From NCBI RefSeq assembly GCF_000321225.1, contig NW_004450403.1:1953184-2017183 (forward strand): a stretch of DNA of 64,000 nucleotides. The letters are read 5' to 3'. The translations under genes were made by a program, and so were the position numbers. The DNA is from Odobenus rosmarus divergens (taxonomy: Eukaryota > Chordata > Mammalia > Carnivora > Odobenidae). Positions 20,618 through 33,139 of this stretch are shown here, in pieces. The notes beneath the pieces were generated by a model, which was not told where the DNA came from, did no database searches, and saw only the letters and a program-made list of their open reading frames with translations. Numbering within the stretch: the first letter of the stretch is position 1; each line of letters starts with the position of its first letter.

Positions 20618-23600
20618 GTTCATAAAGGATGTTGAGCTACTTTGAAACTATCCAGGTCCTGAGTTTCCCCAGACTGTGATATTTTAAATAATAGAAGATT
20701 TGGGGCTAGCTAACGTGATTTTAAACTTTTATTTTGCAAAGTTAAGAAATTAAACATTAAACATTTCTATCATTCAATAAAAGAATGTACATCTTTAATA
20801 CCAAAAAAAAGAAAAGATATAAATAGAAGAAAAGATATTTGAAACATATGGATTTCAAAAAACATACTAAAGTGCTTCTTTTAAACCAGTGCCAGCTTAC
20901 AGATCACATTTTGGTAGCTTTTCATGCTGAGATTCTGTGATTCTAAAATTTCGATACTTTGCACAAGGACTAATGCTAAGCGGGCAGACTGCCCACCCCT
21001 CCCCCATCTTGCCTCCTTCTGTCCTCTGAGTGCTCTTTCCTCCCTTCCCCTCACTCTTCCTACTGGCTGCCCATGGCTTCTACGGGGACAGTCCTTTCAC
21101 CAAAGCAATAGCATTTGCAACGCTCTTGTCTCCAAATAACAGTAAAATCAACTCTAACGGCCTTCTCCTCTGAGAAACAGCATACAATGAAAATGCGAGG
21201 CAAAGTGGGTTTTGATATTAATTTGATCCAGGAACTCTGGCTCAAGATTCTCTTATCTTTGTCCCTCTCTGGAGGCCAGCTTTCTTCCCAGGCTGGTAGC
21301 AAGGCAGCTGAAGGAGTCTTTAGCATTTACATAGCACCCAACCAGGAGAAGCTGAGAAGAGGTCACTTGCAGGAATTCTTAACAAGATAAGAAGAAACAC
21401 CCCAGAAGTACCGGTAAAAATTCCCAGTTGTCATCACTGGTCCAAATTGGGTCCTGTGCCTGCTCCTCTTACTGACTAAGGAAGTGGAAAGACCCTTACG
21501 TCAATCAACCTCATCCCTGGGACTGAGTGAGTCATCTTGCTTTGGAACATATGGGATCTTTGAAAAATGAGTGGCTACTGAAAACAAGTCAAGATTTTGG
21601 ATGGATGGAAGAAAGAGGAAGTGGTTGCTGCATCAGTAGCTAACAATATCCATTAAGTCCATCCCATTATTTATTCAGCATCCACACACATCTTACCTTG
21701 CATGCATTCGTTATAAAAAAAAAAAATGCACTCACCTCTTTCCAAAAATTAGACAACACAAAGTCTTCCTTACTCTGCACAGTACCAAGTCGAGGCCTAC
21801 TCAGTGATGTGTGCTCTCTTCTGTTTCAGGTCCACATGCCTGGAAACCCCATAGCTCATTATGATGAATTAGGTTTCACTGAGACATTCCCCATATATGG
21901 TGGGGAAAGAGCAAGATAACTCTAAAAACGACCCAAAGCCTCCAATTTCAAAAGGGGAAGAAGGGGAAATCACCCACTCTGGTCACTGAACCACCACACT
22001 CAGCATATACTATCAGGTGATTCTTGCAAGGACTTCCATGCCTAGTTAGAGAGGCCTTGGTCAGCTTCCAGGGATCATCTCCCTTTTCCATGGCTTCTGT
22101 GGCCAAATCTCTGATGGTAATGGAAGGTGTTTTGGGGGAATTTTCCCCATAGTTGCAATTTTGCAGGACCCATGGTTGTCTTAGAGAGGAACAATCACAG
22201 GGTCCTTATTGCCGTGCCTCCGGTTGCTATGGAAGCAGGTCTCCTTTAAAGAGTTGGTGGAGCTCTAGTCCACTACACTCTCTGTCAATTCCATGGTCTA
22301 GCACTGTAACCTAAGATGCTGCCTGATCAAGTTTTTGGAGGTGGACATTTCTGTCTATTAGTAACAATAGCCTGCTCATTGTCCATCCCTTGATGTCTTA
22401 GCATAGTATTTGCTAATTTTATCTTGGCCTCTACTTTTAAACACTTTGGAAACTCTGGCACCAAGTGGAAAAACATGCCCCTTGAACCCAGACTACATCT
22501 CAGATGCATCTTTGCAATGAGTATAAGTATCACTTTTTTTCTTAAATAAGAAAGAACCCTAAACTGGAGGAGGGTAGGAGGGGCCTGGGGGAGAGCTAGG
22601 CTTGACATAAGTACTCGACGTACACTGACTTCACCTTGGGATGGTCATTATTATTACTTTAATGTTTTCAATAAAAACAAATTCAAAACTTGGAATGTCG
22701 CCCATAACCAAACATGGTCTTATTTTGAAAAATCATGTTGGTGGTGGGGTTTTTTTTCCCTCCTCCCTATGATTACCTCTTTGCATAGGCTCTTACTGAT
22801 GAGTGCAAGAGGCAAACAACATAGTCCAAAACCCAGATTTTTTCCATCTTTGTGCTTTAATATTTAAGTGTCAGTGGTCATCACAGATAATGGTTTAGCC
22901 AACTGTATTGCTTTGGCATAGCACAGACTGCCAACCATGCAGGCCAGGAAAAGGAATTCCTCACCGCCCCTCTCCCACCTCCTTCATACAGAATCTGCCC
23001 CCATTTTAGGGCCTGTTACCTGCAGGAACTCATTTCCAGGTATCAGATTTTATGGGTTGCAAACAACAGAAAAAGAATATGGACACTCTTTTTACCACAT
23101 ACCTAGTGAGAGCTATGCTCTAGAAAATGTATTTTGGAAACACTGTTTAAATGCCAAGGAATAAATGTGTGGAGGTTTCTTTAGAAGGAATGATTTGAGG
23201 TTACAGCATAGAGTGCTACATATTCTGAATGAAGACAATTATGTTCCCATATTGGTCATTACACAAAGGGTTCTGTTTATAATGAGTTAAGTGGATAAGT
23301 GATTAAAATAAAGGAAATTGTTAGCTTCTACCACAAACATCTATACTTAGAAGGTACAGAAATTCAAAATTGAGACCGTGTAAACAAGAGAATCTTGCAG
23401 TGTTTTTTTTATTATGATTATTTTAAAGAACTGTCTCTCATTTGTCAACATAATACCTCCTTTTTTTTGGTTACCAGATGCTAGAATCTCAGTTTATACA
23501 TTTGTTCTAAAATCAACCTTATGGCATATTTTCTATTTGGATTGCTTTAAAAAGATTACTGTAACTAATTCACTGGTTCGACTTTAAAATCCTGTATATA

Positions 23601-26600
23601 TTAGCCCCTTTCTATGATTTACTGGGTACCTGAACACTCTTTAATTTGAAAAAAAAAATTAGACATAATACATTTAAAATACACCATGGATAAGCACTTT
23701 CTTATCTTCCTTCATCAATTTTTATAGGCCCTCCAGTGCAGCATGCATCCAGTACTCCTCGATTATTTAAAATCCCTTAATATCCCTTCAGATGTGGGAA
23801 CCTGAGATTGTTCTTGGTAGAATTCATGAATTTCCCCCGGAAATTTATCTCACAGATGCAGTTTTGAGACTTTTTATCCCTTCAGTTTGACTTTTCCTTG
23901 AGCCCTACCATGAGCTCCAAACGACTGTATTTATCTTAGTTTGTCTGAAAAGGCACTCTGGGATCTGCAGCTTCAACTTGATGATGGATTGATAATTGAA
24001 GTTGGCTTTTAAAAGTGACGTTTTGGTTAAAAGTCATTTCAACAAAGAAAAACAGCTTTTAGAAAGTGTATATTCAATAAAATTCAAGAGGTGGGCCCTG
24101 GCTGGCTGTCAGTGAATCACATACCAGCAATGTCTTTAAAATTCTCCACCCTGGTTGAGAGCTAAGTGTCTTCTTCTAGAAGTACAGACACAGCTTTCCT
24201 CGTGGGCTCCTTTTCTGAGGATGAGAGAAAATCACACCACAAAACAAATACCCAGTTTCCATTTGGAATATAGACAATTCTCTCTTTTGACCCATAACCT
24301 TCCTGTGTGAGATGTGGAAACACACTCCACATGGCGTCACAAGGATAAACACATCAATGATGGATCACCAACGGATTAATTTCGATTAACTGAAGGCCAG
24401 AAAGAAGCAGAACTACAGAAGAAATCCACTCTTCACTCTTTCTGCAGAACAACACCCTCAAGAGCACGGCCTGCCCTTTGTGGAATGGCTTCAGGGGGTT
24501 GAGAGATCCCCCCGAATTCCTTTCACACCACAGACCATGGTTGCATTAACTTTGGGGAGGACCTCATATGGAATCAAGAGGTGCTGCTGATTCCCGATTG
24601 AGGACGTTCTCAATGGAGCCACCTCTGTGGTGAGACCGCCACTGAGATGGGGTGCGCACACTCAAATCTGAGAACCCATGAGCCGTTGGGTGCATGTGGG
24701 GAAGGAGAAAGGTGAGATGTATGACAGGAATAGGATTGAAGGGACACAAAGGGGAAGGACAAGGGTGACAGGTGGGGGAGGAGGTGGAGAGAAGGGGAGG
24801 CAGAAGGCAAAGGCCGTCGCCCCTGGCTGAGTGCCCGGTGCTGGGAGGGTGAACTGAACACCACCCAGGACTCGTCCATGGCTCTCTCTCCCTCTAAGCT
24901 TTGGAGACTTCCATGACCAGAATAACCAGAGCAGCCCACAGGAAGAAAATGGTTAGCTGTGTTGTAACATAGGTGACCAGAAGCACGACCACCTAGAGAC
25001 CAGGCTGAAGGCGGGTGGCTCCCGGGTCAGAAGTTCACGGTCTCTCCCACCCGTCCTCACATGAGCCAGGCATGAGGCACACACAACCGCCAGGACCACC
25101 AGCTACCACACGCATGGAAACAGTCCCCAGAATGACTCCCTATCTAAAAAAGAGGCATGGCTTTTCTCCAGTGCATTTGTTTTTAATGTTTAACAAGCTG
25201 ACAGAAGCGATTACTCAAAGGCTAACGGCCGACTGACTGGTTGCTCCAACACAAACAAATCGTCACCAGGCTGTCAGGACCTCGACAGTGTCCATTCTAC
25301 TCAAGACGCCTAATGCATCGCCTGCATCTGCAACCACGCGTGCAGAGTGAGCCGCCCTTTCGAATCCCTCAGCTCCCCCAAACAATTATTTGCTGTGTTT
25401 TTATTAAAAGGTGGGAGGAAAGATTTTCCTGAAAAATGGGCTGTGGGAAGCAAATGAACACACAAGCTCAGGGTGAGTTTCGAAGGCTCATAACCAGGTC
25501 ACCATCTGCTTTCGCTTCTCCATCAGATAAAGGGTCTCCTCTGAAACATTTGTGCTCCCAGCTAAGTTGTCTGTGAAGATGTCCATGCCCTTAAGCACTA
25601 GGCAATAGAAAAAGTAAATCCAATTGCAGCCCATGTTAGGGAACATTCTGGAACCCATCATGGGACCCAGCTGCGGCCCCTCTGGAAGGAACACATTTGT
25701 TAAAGTGTTCGCAGACATATAAGGCTAGCTCAAGCTTTCATTGACTTACTGTTGGTCTTCCTTGAAGCTCTGGGGTGGGTCTGGCCACAGGATTTGACGC
25801 TGAGACAAGGGGAAGGGGCTGTGGTGGTTTTCCTACTCATGAAAGTCTCCGAAGGGGACATGTGTACCTCATCATCTCTGACCTGAGTGGGAGATTGCCT
25901 TGCTCTGCTCTCTCATGCTTCTGCTTCCTGGCATCCATGGCCCTCTTGAGACACTAAACAGAGTCACCAAGCCCCTCCGAGTGGGATTCAGCTTCAACTT
26001 CACAGCTGTCACCATACGCTCAGTGTGTCACAACAGCTTAGGTCAGATTAGGGAAAGTCACTTTTGACGAACATATTAGGAGAGTCAGTCATCGTTAACA
26101 TGTCAAAGCTAGGTGGCCTCCACCTGCTCGTCCCCAGTGAGCCAAGCCTGGCTTCCCAGCCTTTGATTAATGGATGGTATCAGCAGTCAGGAGCCTCTCA
26201 CATGATGGAATGGCTGTACTTTTCCAAGGCAATTGTGTCTTTTGCTGAAAGGTAATGAAGAGTAAACATGGAGTTGAGATAAACCCAGCCAGACAAGAAT
26301 CAAATGCCCCCTGTATCACCACGATTACTCATTTCTACAATTCTGAGAATTCAGCCCACCAAGGGGCCAAATGGCTCGTTTGTTTGCGAGGCTTGATTAA
26401 TAATTCTGCACTTTTGACTCAGCTCAATGCTTTCTTTGCATCTGTCCAGGTATTTGGAGAAGATAAGAATTAAATGGGAACTGAAAGGTATTACACAAAC
26501 ATATTCACACACGTACCCTATCGTGTCTACCTTCGATGCCCTTCATATTGGCAGTCTCACCGATCAAGGCAACAGATGATCTGGTTTGCATTTCAAAAAA

Positions 26601-27157
26601 TGTCCTGCAGCCACTGAGGTCCTTTAAACTATTTTGTCAAATCAGTGCCTGTGATTCAGAGGGGAGAGAGAGAAAATTGTAAATGTCAACCTAGGCTAGC
26701 AAGCCAGGTGGGCATGCATTGTCTTCCATTTGTCTTCCAGTGAAGGGTCAGGAGATGAGATTCCATCTCTCCCAGTTAAGGTCAGGCACCTCCCCCTTGT
26801 AGTTCAGGGTAACTGGTTCAATACCACTACAACCTGTGCTCAGGTGTTCCATTTGCTTCACAGGTAGGTCACGTGACAAGCAGAGAGCTGAATGACATTT
26901 GTGTCTTTGTCACAAATCACTTTGTCCTCAAGTTAGAATGAACCACAGCAAATATAGGACCTTGACACCACAAGTGAGAATTAATGAACAATGGGAAGAA
27001 AATTACAACTTTTAAACAAATCCCTAATTTCCCCTGGAAAAATCAGTGTTGCCATACTGGTTATATCATTATAATGTGTTATTCGAATTATTAAAAATTG
27101 TGCAACCTATAGAAGTAAAGGAAAGAATAAAAGGATTTATTCAAGAACATAAAAAGA
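20618..27157. other. 6.5-kb repeat-poor unique interval, no gene recognised
   Basis: I recognise no SINE, LINE, LTR or DNA transposon in this whole stretch, against roughly one every 0.6 kb elsewhere. Frames of up to 109 codons occur (24610-24939 minus) without domains or splice context. 24640-24900 is purine-rich. Subregions near 21110-21260 and 26060-26470 mix CAGCTC, TTAATTT and GATTAAT motifs and are candidates for conserved non-coding sequence. That is inference only. Confidence 0.55.
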
Positions 27158-27369
27158 GGGCACCTGGGTGGCTCAGATGGTTAAGCATCTGCCTTCGGCT
27201 CAGGTCATGATCCCAGGGTTCTGGGATCGAGCCCCGCATCGGGCTCCCTGCTCCTTGGGAGCCTGCTTCTCCCTCTGCTTCTCCCTCTGCTTCTCTCTCT
27301 CTCTCTCTCTCCCTCTCTCTCTCTCTCCCTCTGTCTCTCATGAATAAATAAATAAAATCTTTAAAAAAA
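27158..27369 (+). mobile_element. Can-SINE inside an old L1
   Basis: Head GGGCACCTGGGTGGCTCAGA, B box GGGATCGAGCCCCGC, then tandem CTTCTCCCTCTG units and a long (CT)n, then AATAAATAAATAAAATC and an A-tail. The flanking repeats AAGAACATAAAAAGA (27143-27157) and AAGAACATATAAAGA (27370-27384) differ at one base. The minus-strand frame with many RERE repeats is the complement of the (CT)n. Confidence 0.95.
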
Positions 27370-27384
27370 AAGAACATATAAAGA

Positions 27385-27730
27385 GTGCCTACAAATCAAT
27401 AAAAGAAAATACTCACAAACTAATAGAAAAGAAGCAAAGCAAATTAACAGGCAGGACCTAGAGAAGAAATCTTATAGCCAATTACCTACTTCATAAAAAA
27501 GCTTACTGTCATTAGCAGTCAAGCAAAAACTAATTAAAACCATAATTAAATATTATTTTTCACCCCTTAGGTTGGAGAAGTTTTTAAAGTGTTGCAAGAA
27601 CGTGGGAAACTGGCCGTATGATATAGTTTTGATGGGAGTGTAAGTTGGTAAAACATTTATTGAGTGCTAATTGTTTGTGCCCGTTGAAAATTTTAATTCC
27701 CTTTGATTTAGTAATTGGACTTGTAGAAAC
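27385..27730 (+). mobile_element. Old LINE-1 (L1M-type) 3' region, segment 1
   Basis: Diverged but ordered L1 ORF2-end sequence: CTAATAGAAAAGAAGCAAAG, then CATTAGCAGTCAAGCAAAAA, then TTTTCACCCCTTAGGTTGGA, then GATGGGAGTGTAAGTTGGTA, then TGATTTAGTAATTGGACTTG. It continues after the SINE at 27746-27944. Confidence 0.85.
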
Positions 27731-27745
27731 TCTTTTTAAGGAATA

Positions 27746-27944
27746 TATTTTTTTAAGATTTTATTTATTTATTTGAGATAGAGAGGATGAGAGAGAATGC
27801 ACAAGCAGGGGTCAGGGGCAGAGGGAGAGGAAGAAACAGACTCCCCGCGGAGCAAGGAGCCTGATGCAAGCTCACGCCCAGAGTCCTGGGATCATGACCT
27901 GAGCCAAAGACAGATGCTTAACCCACTGAGCCACCCAGGCACCC
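27746..27944 (-). mobile_element. Can-SINE with 15-bp target-site duplication, inside an old L1
   Basis: Reversed tail TTTTTTTAAGATTTTATTTA, then GA-rich sequence, then reversed head TGAGCCACCCAGGCACCC. TCTTTTTAAGGAATA is repeated exactly at 27731-27745 and 27945-27959. It lies opposite the SINE at 27158-27369, with about 375 bp between them. Confidence 0.96.
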
Positions 27945-27959
27945 TCTTTTTAAGGAATA

Positions 27960-28420
27960 GTAACTAAAAAGTTAAAGTTCTAAGTATAAGGATATCCATT
28001 GCCACCTTTGATATGGTAATAAGTCATAAATATAAATGTCCATCACTAGGACAGTGGTGAAGTAGATCATGGCACAACTCTACCATGGAACAGACAGGTA
28101 GTCATGCAGTTATTAAAGAATGAGTTAATGGTGTATGTGCTGCCCTCAAAATGCATACTCACATCATTAGGCAAAAAAGCCAATTTTAAGAAAAAAGTAT
28201 GTTTAATACGATCCTATGAATATTATAAATTTTATATGCACATATGTTTATATGTATGCATATGTAAATACAGAAAAATGGGGTAAAATGTACACAAAAT
28301 GGGAATGTCGCTGGAAGGAGAGGGAGAGTCTCCTGGTTTACATGATATATACATGCAGTGATTGACCCACATCAGGATGCGTCACAAATTACTTGTGTAA
28401 CAAAAACAAAAGTCAGACAG
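27960..28420 (+). mobile_element. Old LINE-1 (L1M-type) 3' region, segment 2
   Basis: Continues the L1: AAGGATATCCATTGCCACCT, then AAATATAAATGTCCATCACT, then CATGGCACAACTCTACCATG, then GCAGTTATTAAAGAATGAGT. It ends in a 3' UTR with TGGGAATGTCGCTGGAAGGA and TTACTTGTGTAAC. Confidence 0.85.
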
Positions 28421-28827
28421 AGAAAAGGAAAAAAACCCAGCCTGGGCAATGGGCTGCGTAGCCTTACCAAGTGTGGCTGAACACACAGTTTTCCTGTAAG
28501 GTCTTATCCCCTGGACGTCACATTAGAGTCTTGATCAGAAGAAAAGGACACACTGGTGAGTAGAGCTGCTTCATGTTTTCTGTCTCCTTCATTATCTTCC
28601 ACGGTCTGTGAGTGATCCCAGTATGTCAGACACTACACATCCATTAAAGAATAAGTAAACATGACGCCAGCTCTCATGCTCGTGACAACATAACATTGGG
28701 AAAGAATTTTTATTTTTAATTAGAAAATTTCAGGCATCCTGTAAAGGAGCCAAAGATGCTCCGGTAATAGAAATGCCGGGAGGACTTTGTTGGTACTGGG
28801 GTCTGTAAATGCATCTCTGATAAGATG
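28421..28827. other. Unique non-coding sequence
   Basis: No feature is recognised. Confidence 0.5.
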
Positions 28828-29195
28828 TGTATTAGCTTCGTAGGTGGCTTCAAACAATAGAAATGTATTCTCTCACAGTTCTGGAGCCATAAGTCTGAAA
28901 TAAAGGGGTCGGCAGGGCCCTGCTCCCTCCAAAGGCTCAGGTAAACCATACATTCCTTGCCTCTTCCAGCTTCCGGTGGCCCTGGGCATTCCTTCTGGCT
29001 GCACACCCCAACCTCTGTCTGTGCCTTCTTCACATGGCCTTCTCCTCCACGTGTGTCCTCTCTCCTGTGTCCTATAAAGATACTTGTAGTTGCTTTTAAG
29101 GCCCTCATCTTGAGATCCTTAACATCTACAAAGACTTTTTTTTCCAAATGAGGTGGCATTCACACGTTCTGGGGGCCACCATGTAACCCACCATA
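28828..29195 (-). mobile_element. MaLR solo LTR (MLT1 type), with a small 5'-side deletion
   Basis: Antisense MLT1 layout: TGTATTAGCTTCG, then GTGGCTTCAAACAATAGAAA, then TCTCACAGTTCTGGAGCCAT, then CTCTTCCAGCTTCCGGTGGC, then GATCCTTAACATCTACAAAG, ending CCACCATA. About 30 bp are missing after TGTATTAG compared with the usual form. A 147-codon minus-strand frame across it is LTR read-through. Confidence 0.87.
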
Positions 29196-29247
29196 GATAG
29201 CACTTAAGCTAAGAACTAAAAGGAGTGTAGAAGAGAGACACCATGAG

Positions 29248-29302
29248 GAGTGTGTGTGTGCGTGCATGTGTGCATCAATGTGCATACATGCACACCTGTG
29301 CT
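29248..29302. repeat. (TG)n-rich microsatellite
   Basis: GTGTGTGTGTGCGTGCATGT followed by imperfect TGCATA and CATGCACAC units. Confidence 0.8.
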
Positions 29303-29463
29303 GGGGGAGGCAAGCATTCCAAGCAGATGCAGAGGCATCTGGATGTCGACCCTGTGAGGACCCTCTAAGTAGAAAACGGAGGAAGCAGGGGGACTAGGAA
29401 GGACCTGCAGCCCAAGTGAAACTCGGTGGTGCCACCAGCTTGGGGTGCAGTGAAGACCACTCT

Positions 29464-29649
29464 TTTTTTTTTTTTAAGATTTTATTTACTTATTTCAGAG
29501 AGAGAGAGAGATAGCAGGGAGGAGGGTCAGAGGGAGAAGCAGACTCCCCCTGAGCAGGGAGCCCGATGCGGGGCTCGATCCCAGGACCCCGGGATCATGA
29601 CCTGAGCCAAAGGCAGACACTTAACTGGACTGAGCCCCCCAGGTGCTCT
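29464..29649 (-). mobile_element. Can-SINE with imperfect 14-bp target-site duplication
   Basis: Poly-T and AAGATTTTATTTACTTATTT begin the reversed tail; GGGGCTCGATCCCAGG is the B box. The head is decayed (TGAGCCCCCCAGGTGC). GTGAAGACCACTCT (29450-29463) pairs with GTGAGGACAATTCT (29650-29663), 12 of 14 matching. Confidence 0.93.
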
Positions 29650-29929
29650 GTGAGGACAATTCTAAGGGACATGATAGACATAGAATTGGCAGCCAGACTT
29701 CTCGTGCTTGAAGACAGGGAGGAAGAGAAGATGAAACCAGCAACAATTCCCCATCTCTCACCTAGTACAGAATATAAAGGAGACTCAGGTTTTGTGGGAG
29801 GCAGAGGGGAGCAGCAAATTTCACTCAGCATAAAAGCATGAAGCGTAGCCTTAACAAACCAATCAACTAGAGGAAATGTAATTGCGACAAACATGGAAGA
29901 TGAGGAAAATAATCAAGATACATTTTTTA

Positions 29930-30570
29930 AAACCCCTCACATGATTAATGGATGAAACACACTAATAGATAATTAATTCACAAAAGCAGAAATACGAGTG
30001 ACAGATACTTAATGAAAACATATTCAATATCATTCATAAATTTAAAAACTGTAAATTAAAATATTTAGTATTATCGTACTACATTAACTAAGATTTTTTA
30101 AAACAAACACAGTGATGATCGGAATGTAACAAAACACCTTCTTGCACTGCACTAACTGTAGAATTTGGGACAAACTTTCCAAAGGCAAATGGACCCAGTG
30201 ATTCTGCTTTTTGAGATCTACTCCCGGATACTCAGAAATATGGTCAAGAATTTCTGAACAAAGATTTTGCCTCAACATCATGAAGAATTAGAAAGACCTT
30301 TACGTCAGTATCAGAGACATAGTTAAATAAATTATCAAGTAGCATACACTGAAATATTGTTCTGCATTAAACTACATTTTATAAGAATTTCAAATGCCAT
30401 GGTAACACTGAATAAGGTTTAGCAGAACAAAGTAGAATATAAAATTTTATATATAAAAAAACACACCATTTAAGAAGTGTACCAGAGAAAGGTAGGAAGA
30501 AAACACACCAATATGAAAACAATGGTCAGTTCTTCATATTTTTCTTTACAAATTTTCTTCAATGAGAGGA
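29930..30570 (+). mobile_element. Old LINE-1 (L1M-type) 3' end
   Basis: TGAAAACATATTCAATATCA, then TTTGGGACAAACTTTCCAAA, then CCCAGTGATTCTGCTTTTTG, then GTTAAATAAATTATCAAGTA, then ATGGTCAGTTCTTCATATTT, then TTTACAAATTTTCTTCAATG, follow the ORF2 end and 3' UTR of old L1s. It is highly diverged. Confidence 0.75.
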
Positions 30571-31064
30571 AACAGACAAAAGCTAAGGAAGATGGGGTGT
30601 CATATCCATAGATACAGGGCTTCATTTAACCATCTTTCCTGGGAGTGATTTTTACAACTGAAAATGGTCTAGAAGTGAATCTCTCACCAGAGCAGTTTTT
30701 TGGGGTCTTTCCCCCGCAGATTTCCCTGGCACTAAAATGCTTCACGGGGCTAGCCTTCTGAGCCAAGCTCAGCCCTCCCTCACTGCCCCTTTCTCCCTCG
30801 GTCTCCATACAAACCACCCACCCTCCTCAGAACCCTAAGGGGAAAAATAAATAAATTTGGTTCATACCTGAATAAAGCAAACTCTGAAAACTGAAGAACC
30901 ATTCTCAGTTTAGAAGTGGTCTTGTCTTCCTAATGCCTCCACAACTTTTGGGTTCTAAGAGTAGCCTCTATGGCAGAAAACCTTAAAGTCGCTCTGTCCA
31001 TAGTCAAAATTGAGAGGAGGATGCGCCACCTCTGTGGCTGGGAATGAACTGTCAAGGCAAATAC
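30571..31064. other. Unique non-coding sequence
   Basis: No feature is recognised. Confidence 0.5.
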
Positions 31065-31081
31065 TATATAAGCATCTTTCT

Positions 31082-31271
31082 TTTAAAAAAAAAAAAAAAA
31101 GATTTTATTTATTTGACAGTGAGAAAGGGAACACAAGCAGGGGGTGTGGGAGAGGGAAGAAGCAGGCTTCCCAAGGAGCAGGGAGCCCAGTGTGGGGCTC
31201 GATCCCAGGACCCCGGGATCATGACCCGAGCCGAAGGCAGACGCTTAACGACTGAGCCACCCAGGTGCCCC
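31082..31271 (-). mobile_element. Can-SINE with 17-bp target-site duplication
   Basis: GATTTTATTTATTTGACAGT, then purine-rich sequence, then GGGGCTCGATCCCAGGACCC, then TGAGCCACCCAGGTGCCCC. TATATAAGCATCTTTCT (31065-31081) and TATATATGCATCTTTCT (31272-31288) match at 16 of 17. An unusual A16 run precedes the reversed tail. Reads like GAGSPVWGSIPGPRDHD are SINE translations. Confidence 0.95.
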
Positions 31272-31288
31272 TATATATGCATCTTTCT

Positions 31289-31700
31289 AATATTGTCCCT
31301 TCTCAATCTGGGCTGGGCCAAGATTCCATAACCAGATTCTTAGGTAAGTATGAATGCTGGCTGAGCACTGTGCTCACAGACTTCTGTTTGCCATGGAATT
31401 TCAATTTTTGATTTTCTATTGGCTTGGTTTCTATGTATCTCTCAACTAACTCATCTCCAAATCTCTGTATGACACATAAAACTGCTCAGTACATTCAATC
31501 AATGCAGATGCTCTGTGACTATACGTTTTCCATCCCGCTGGTGTCAACGGTCCTCCTTCTGTCACCTGTTCACACTGGCGCAGGTGCGGTCCGGCCTCTC
31601 TGGGGCCAACATCACCCAGCGGTCACCCCCACTTTGCAGCTGTGTGAAACCTCCGGTCCTTGCAGCTCACTTATTCCCTTTCTTTGTCCACATGCTTATC
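31289..31700. other. Unique non-coding sequence
   Basis: No feature is recognised. 99- and 97-codon overlapping frames end here without domains. Confidence 0.45.
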
Positions 31701-32330
31701 TCATGCAGCAAACCCTGTGGTAGGAAAATGCTGACACTTTGCACGTCTGCAAATGTCCGTATTCTACTCTCTCGCTTGATTGATGGTTTCTCTGGGTGCC
31801 GAATATAAATCGAAGAACAACTTTTCTCAGAATGGTGGAGGCATTATTCCATTTTCCTGTAGCTTCTAGAACTGCCGTTTTAAAGTCCATGGCGTTCTGA
31901 ATCCAAGTGCTTTGTGACTGATTCCTTTTTTCCTCCCAGGGAACTTTTAGGATATTTGTCTCTAGTGTCTGAAATACCATGATAATATCACTCAGTACGG
32001 GGCTTTTTCCTTCCATTGTGGAAGGGAGACCTATGTGCGTTGTTTCTGAGAAATTTTCTGCAAGTATTTCATTGAAGATTTTCTTCTCTCCTCTTCCTTT
32101 GGTGTCTCTGTCTGCAAGCCCTATTACTTAGATGTATCTTGTGGGCTGAGCTTCTAATTTAAGGAACTTTTCTATTATCAGTCCCTTGGTTTTTGGTTCA
32201 ACTCTCTGGGAAATTTCCTCAAATGTGTCTTCCATTCCTTCTATGGAATTACTAAGTTTTTATTCCAAAGAGCTGCTCTCAATTTTTCTCTTAATGTCTC
32301 TGGTTTATGGGGACATGAGGTAAGCAGTTA
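31701..32330. mobile_element. Degenerate interspersed repeat, family uncertain
   Basis: TTTTAGGATATTTGTCTCTA, then GTGTCTGAAATACCATGATA, then ATTTCATTGAAGATTTTCTT, then CTCTGGGAAATTTCCTCAAA, then TCCATTCCTTCTATGGAATT, resemble a long, common mammalian repeat containing 'CTCCTATTATTCGGATGTTGG'. I cannot name the family. Confidence 0.4.
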
Positions 32331-33135
32331 TCTTGGAAGTATTCACACCTCTTCTCTCTTGCCTAAACAATTTTGATCCAGGAGTACCCTGCAACGTGAA
32401 TAATGCTCCAAGAGTTATTTTCTGTCACTTCTTGTGTCAAACAACATGGCACGTTTGAGAACTGGAATTATTCCATAAACCTCCTTTCTATGTTTCTGCT
32501 TGTTGATTGAGATCTTCAGCTAAATCCTACCCCCCAAGCCCAAATAAGTTCAGAGAGAATGGTGCAGGTCTCACGTTGTTGGAACACACACACAGGTTGG
32601 AAGAGCCACTCACTGCAGTCTCATCTAGTTTCTTTAATGAGATTCCTGCCAAACGCCTTGGCTAAATGCATCGTCTTTACACACTGCGGGCAAAGGGAAA
32701 TAGGTCAACTACGGGCTCTGTGGGATTAAGAGCGACTTCTAGACCAGGAAAACTTGGCTCCTTCCTACTCCCTGGATTAATGAGGATTGGTATGAGGGGA
32801 GTTTTACCAGTAAAAAGAGCAAACATCCTCCAGAAAAATAGAGCCCCTTAGCAACAGAGCACAGCCAGTGGATTAATGGTTAGAACAGGAAAGGAACATC
32901 AATACGAACCCAGTCCCTCCTGACTTCTAAATCACGGCTCCCAGACGCTGTGGTCCCAGGCAGATAAGCTGACCTGGCTGACCACAGAAAATAAATTAAA
33001 CCTGACTCCTCAAGCCATCCAGCTTTATTCCCCAGACTGTTGTGGCCTTTCCTTTTCTGTCTCCGTCTTGGTTTGGATCCTTGTCAGGGTTCCTTAACCC
33101 CTAATAGTGTAGATAATAGTGACGATAATAAAAGA
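32331..33135. other. Unique non-coding sequence
   Basis: No repeat or gene is recognised. Confidence 0.5.
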
Positions 33136-33139
33136 TATC

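Noticed and set aside
28716..29159. 147-codon minus-strand frame
   Set aside because: Most of it lies in the MaLR LTR at 28828-29195, and no domain is visible.
31010..31331. Overlapping 81- and 95-codon frames
   Set aside because: They are translations of the antisense Can-SINE at 31082-31271.
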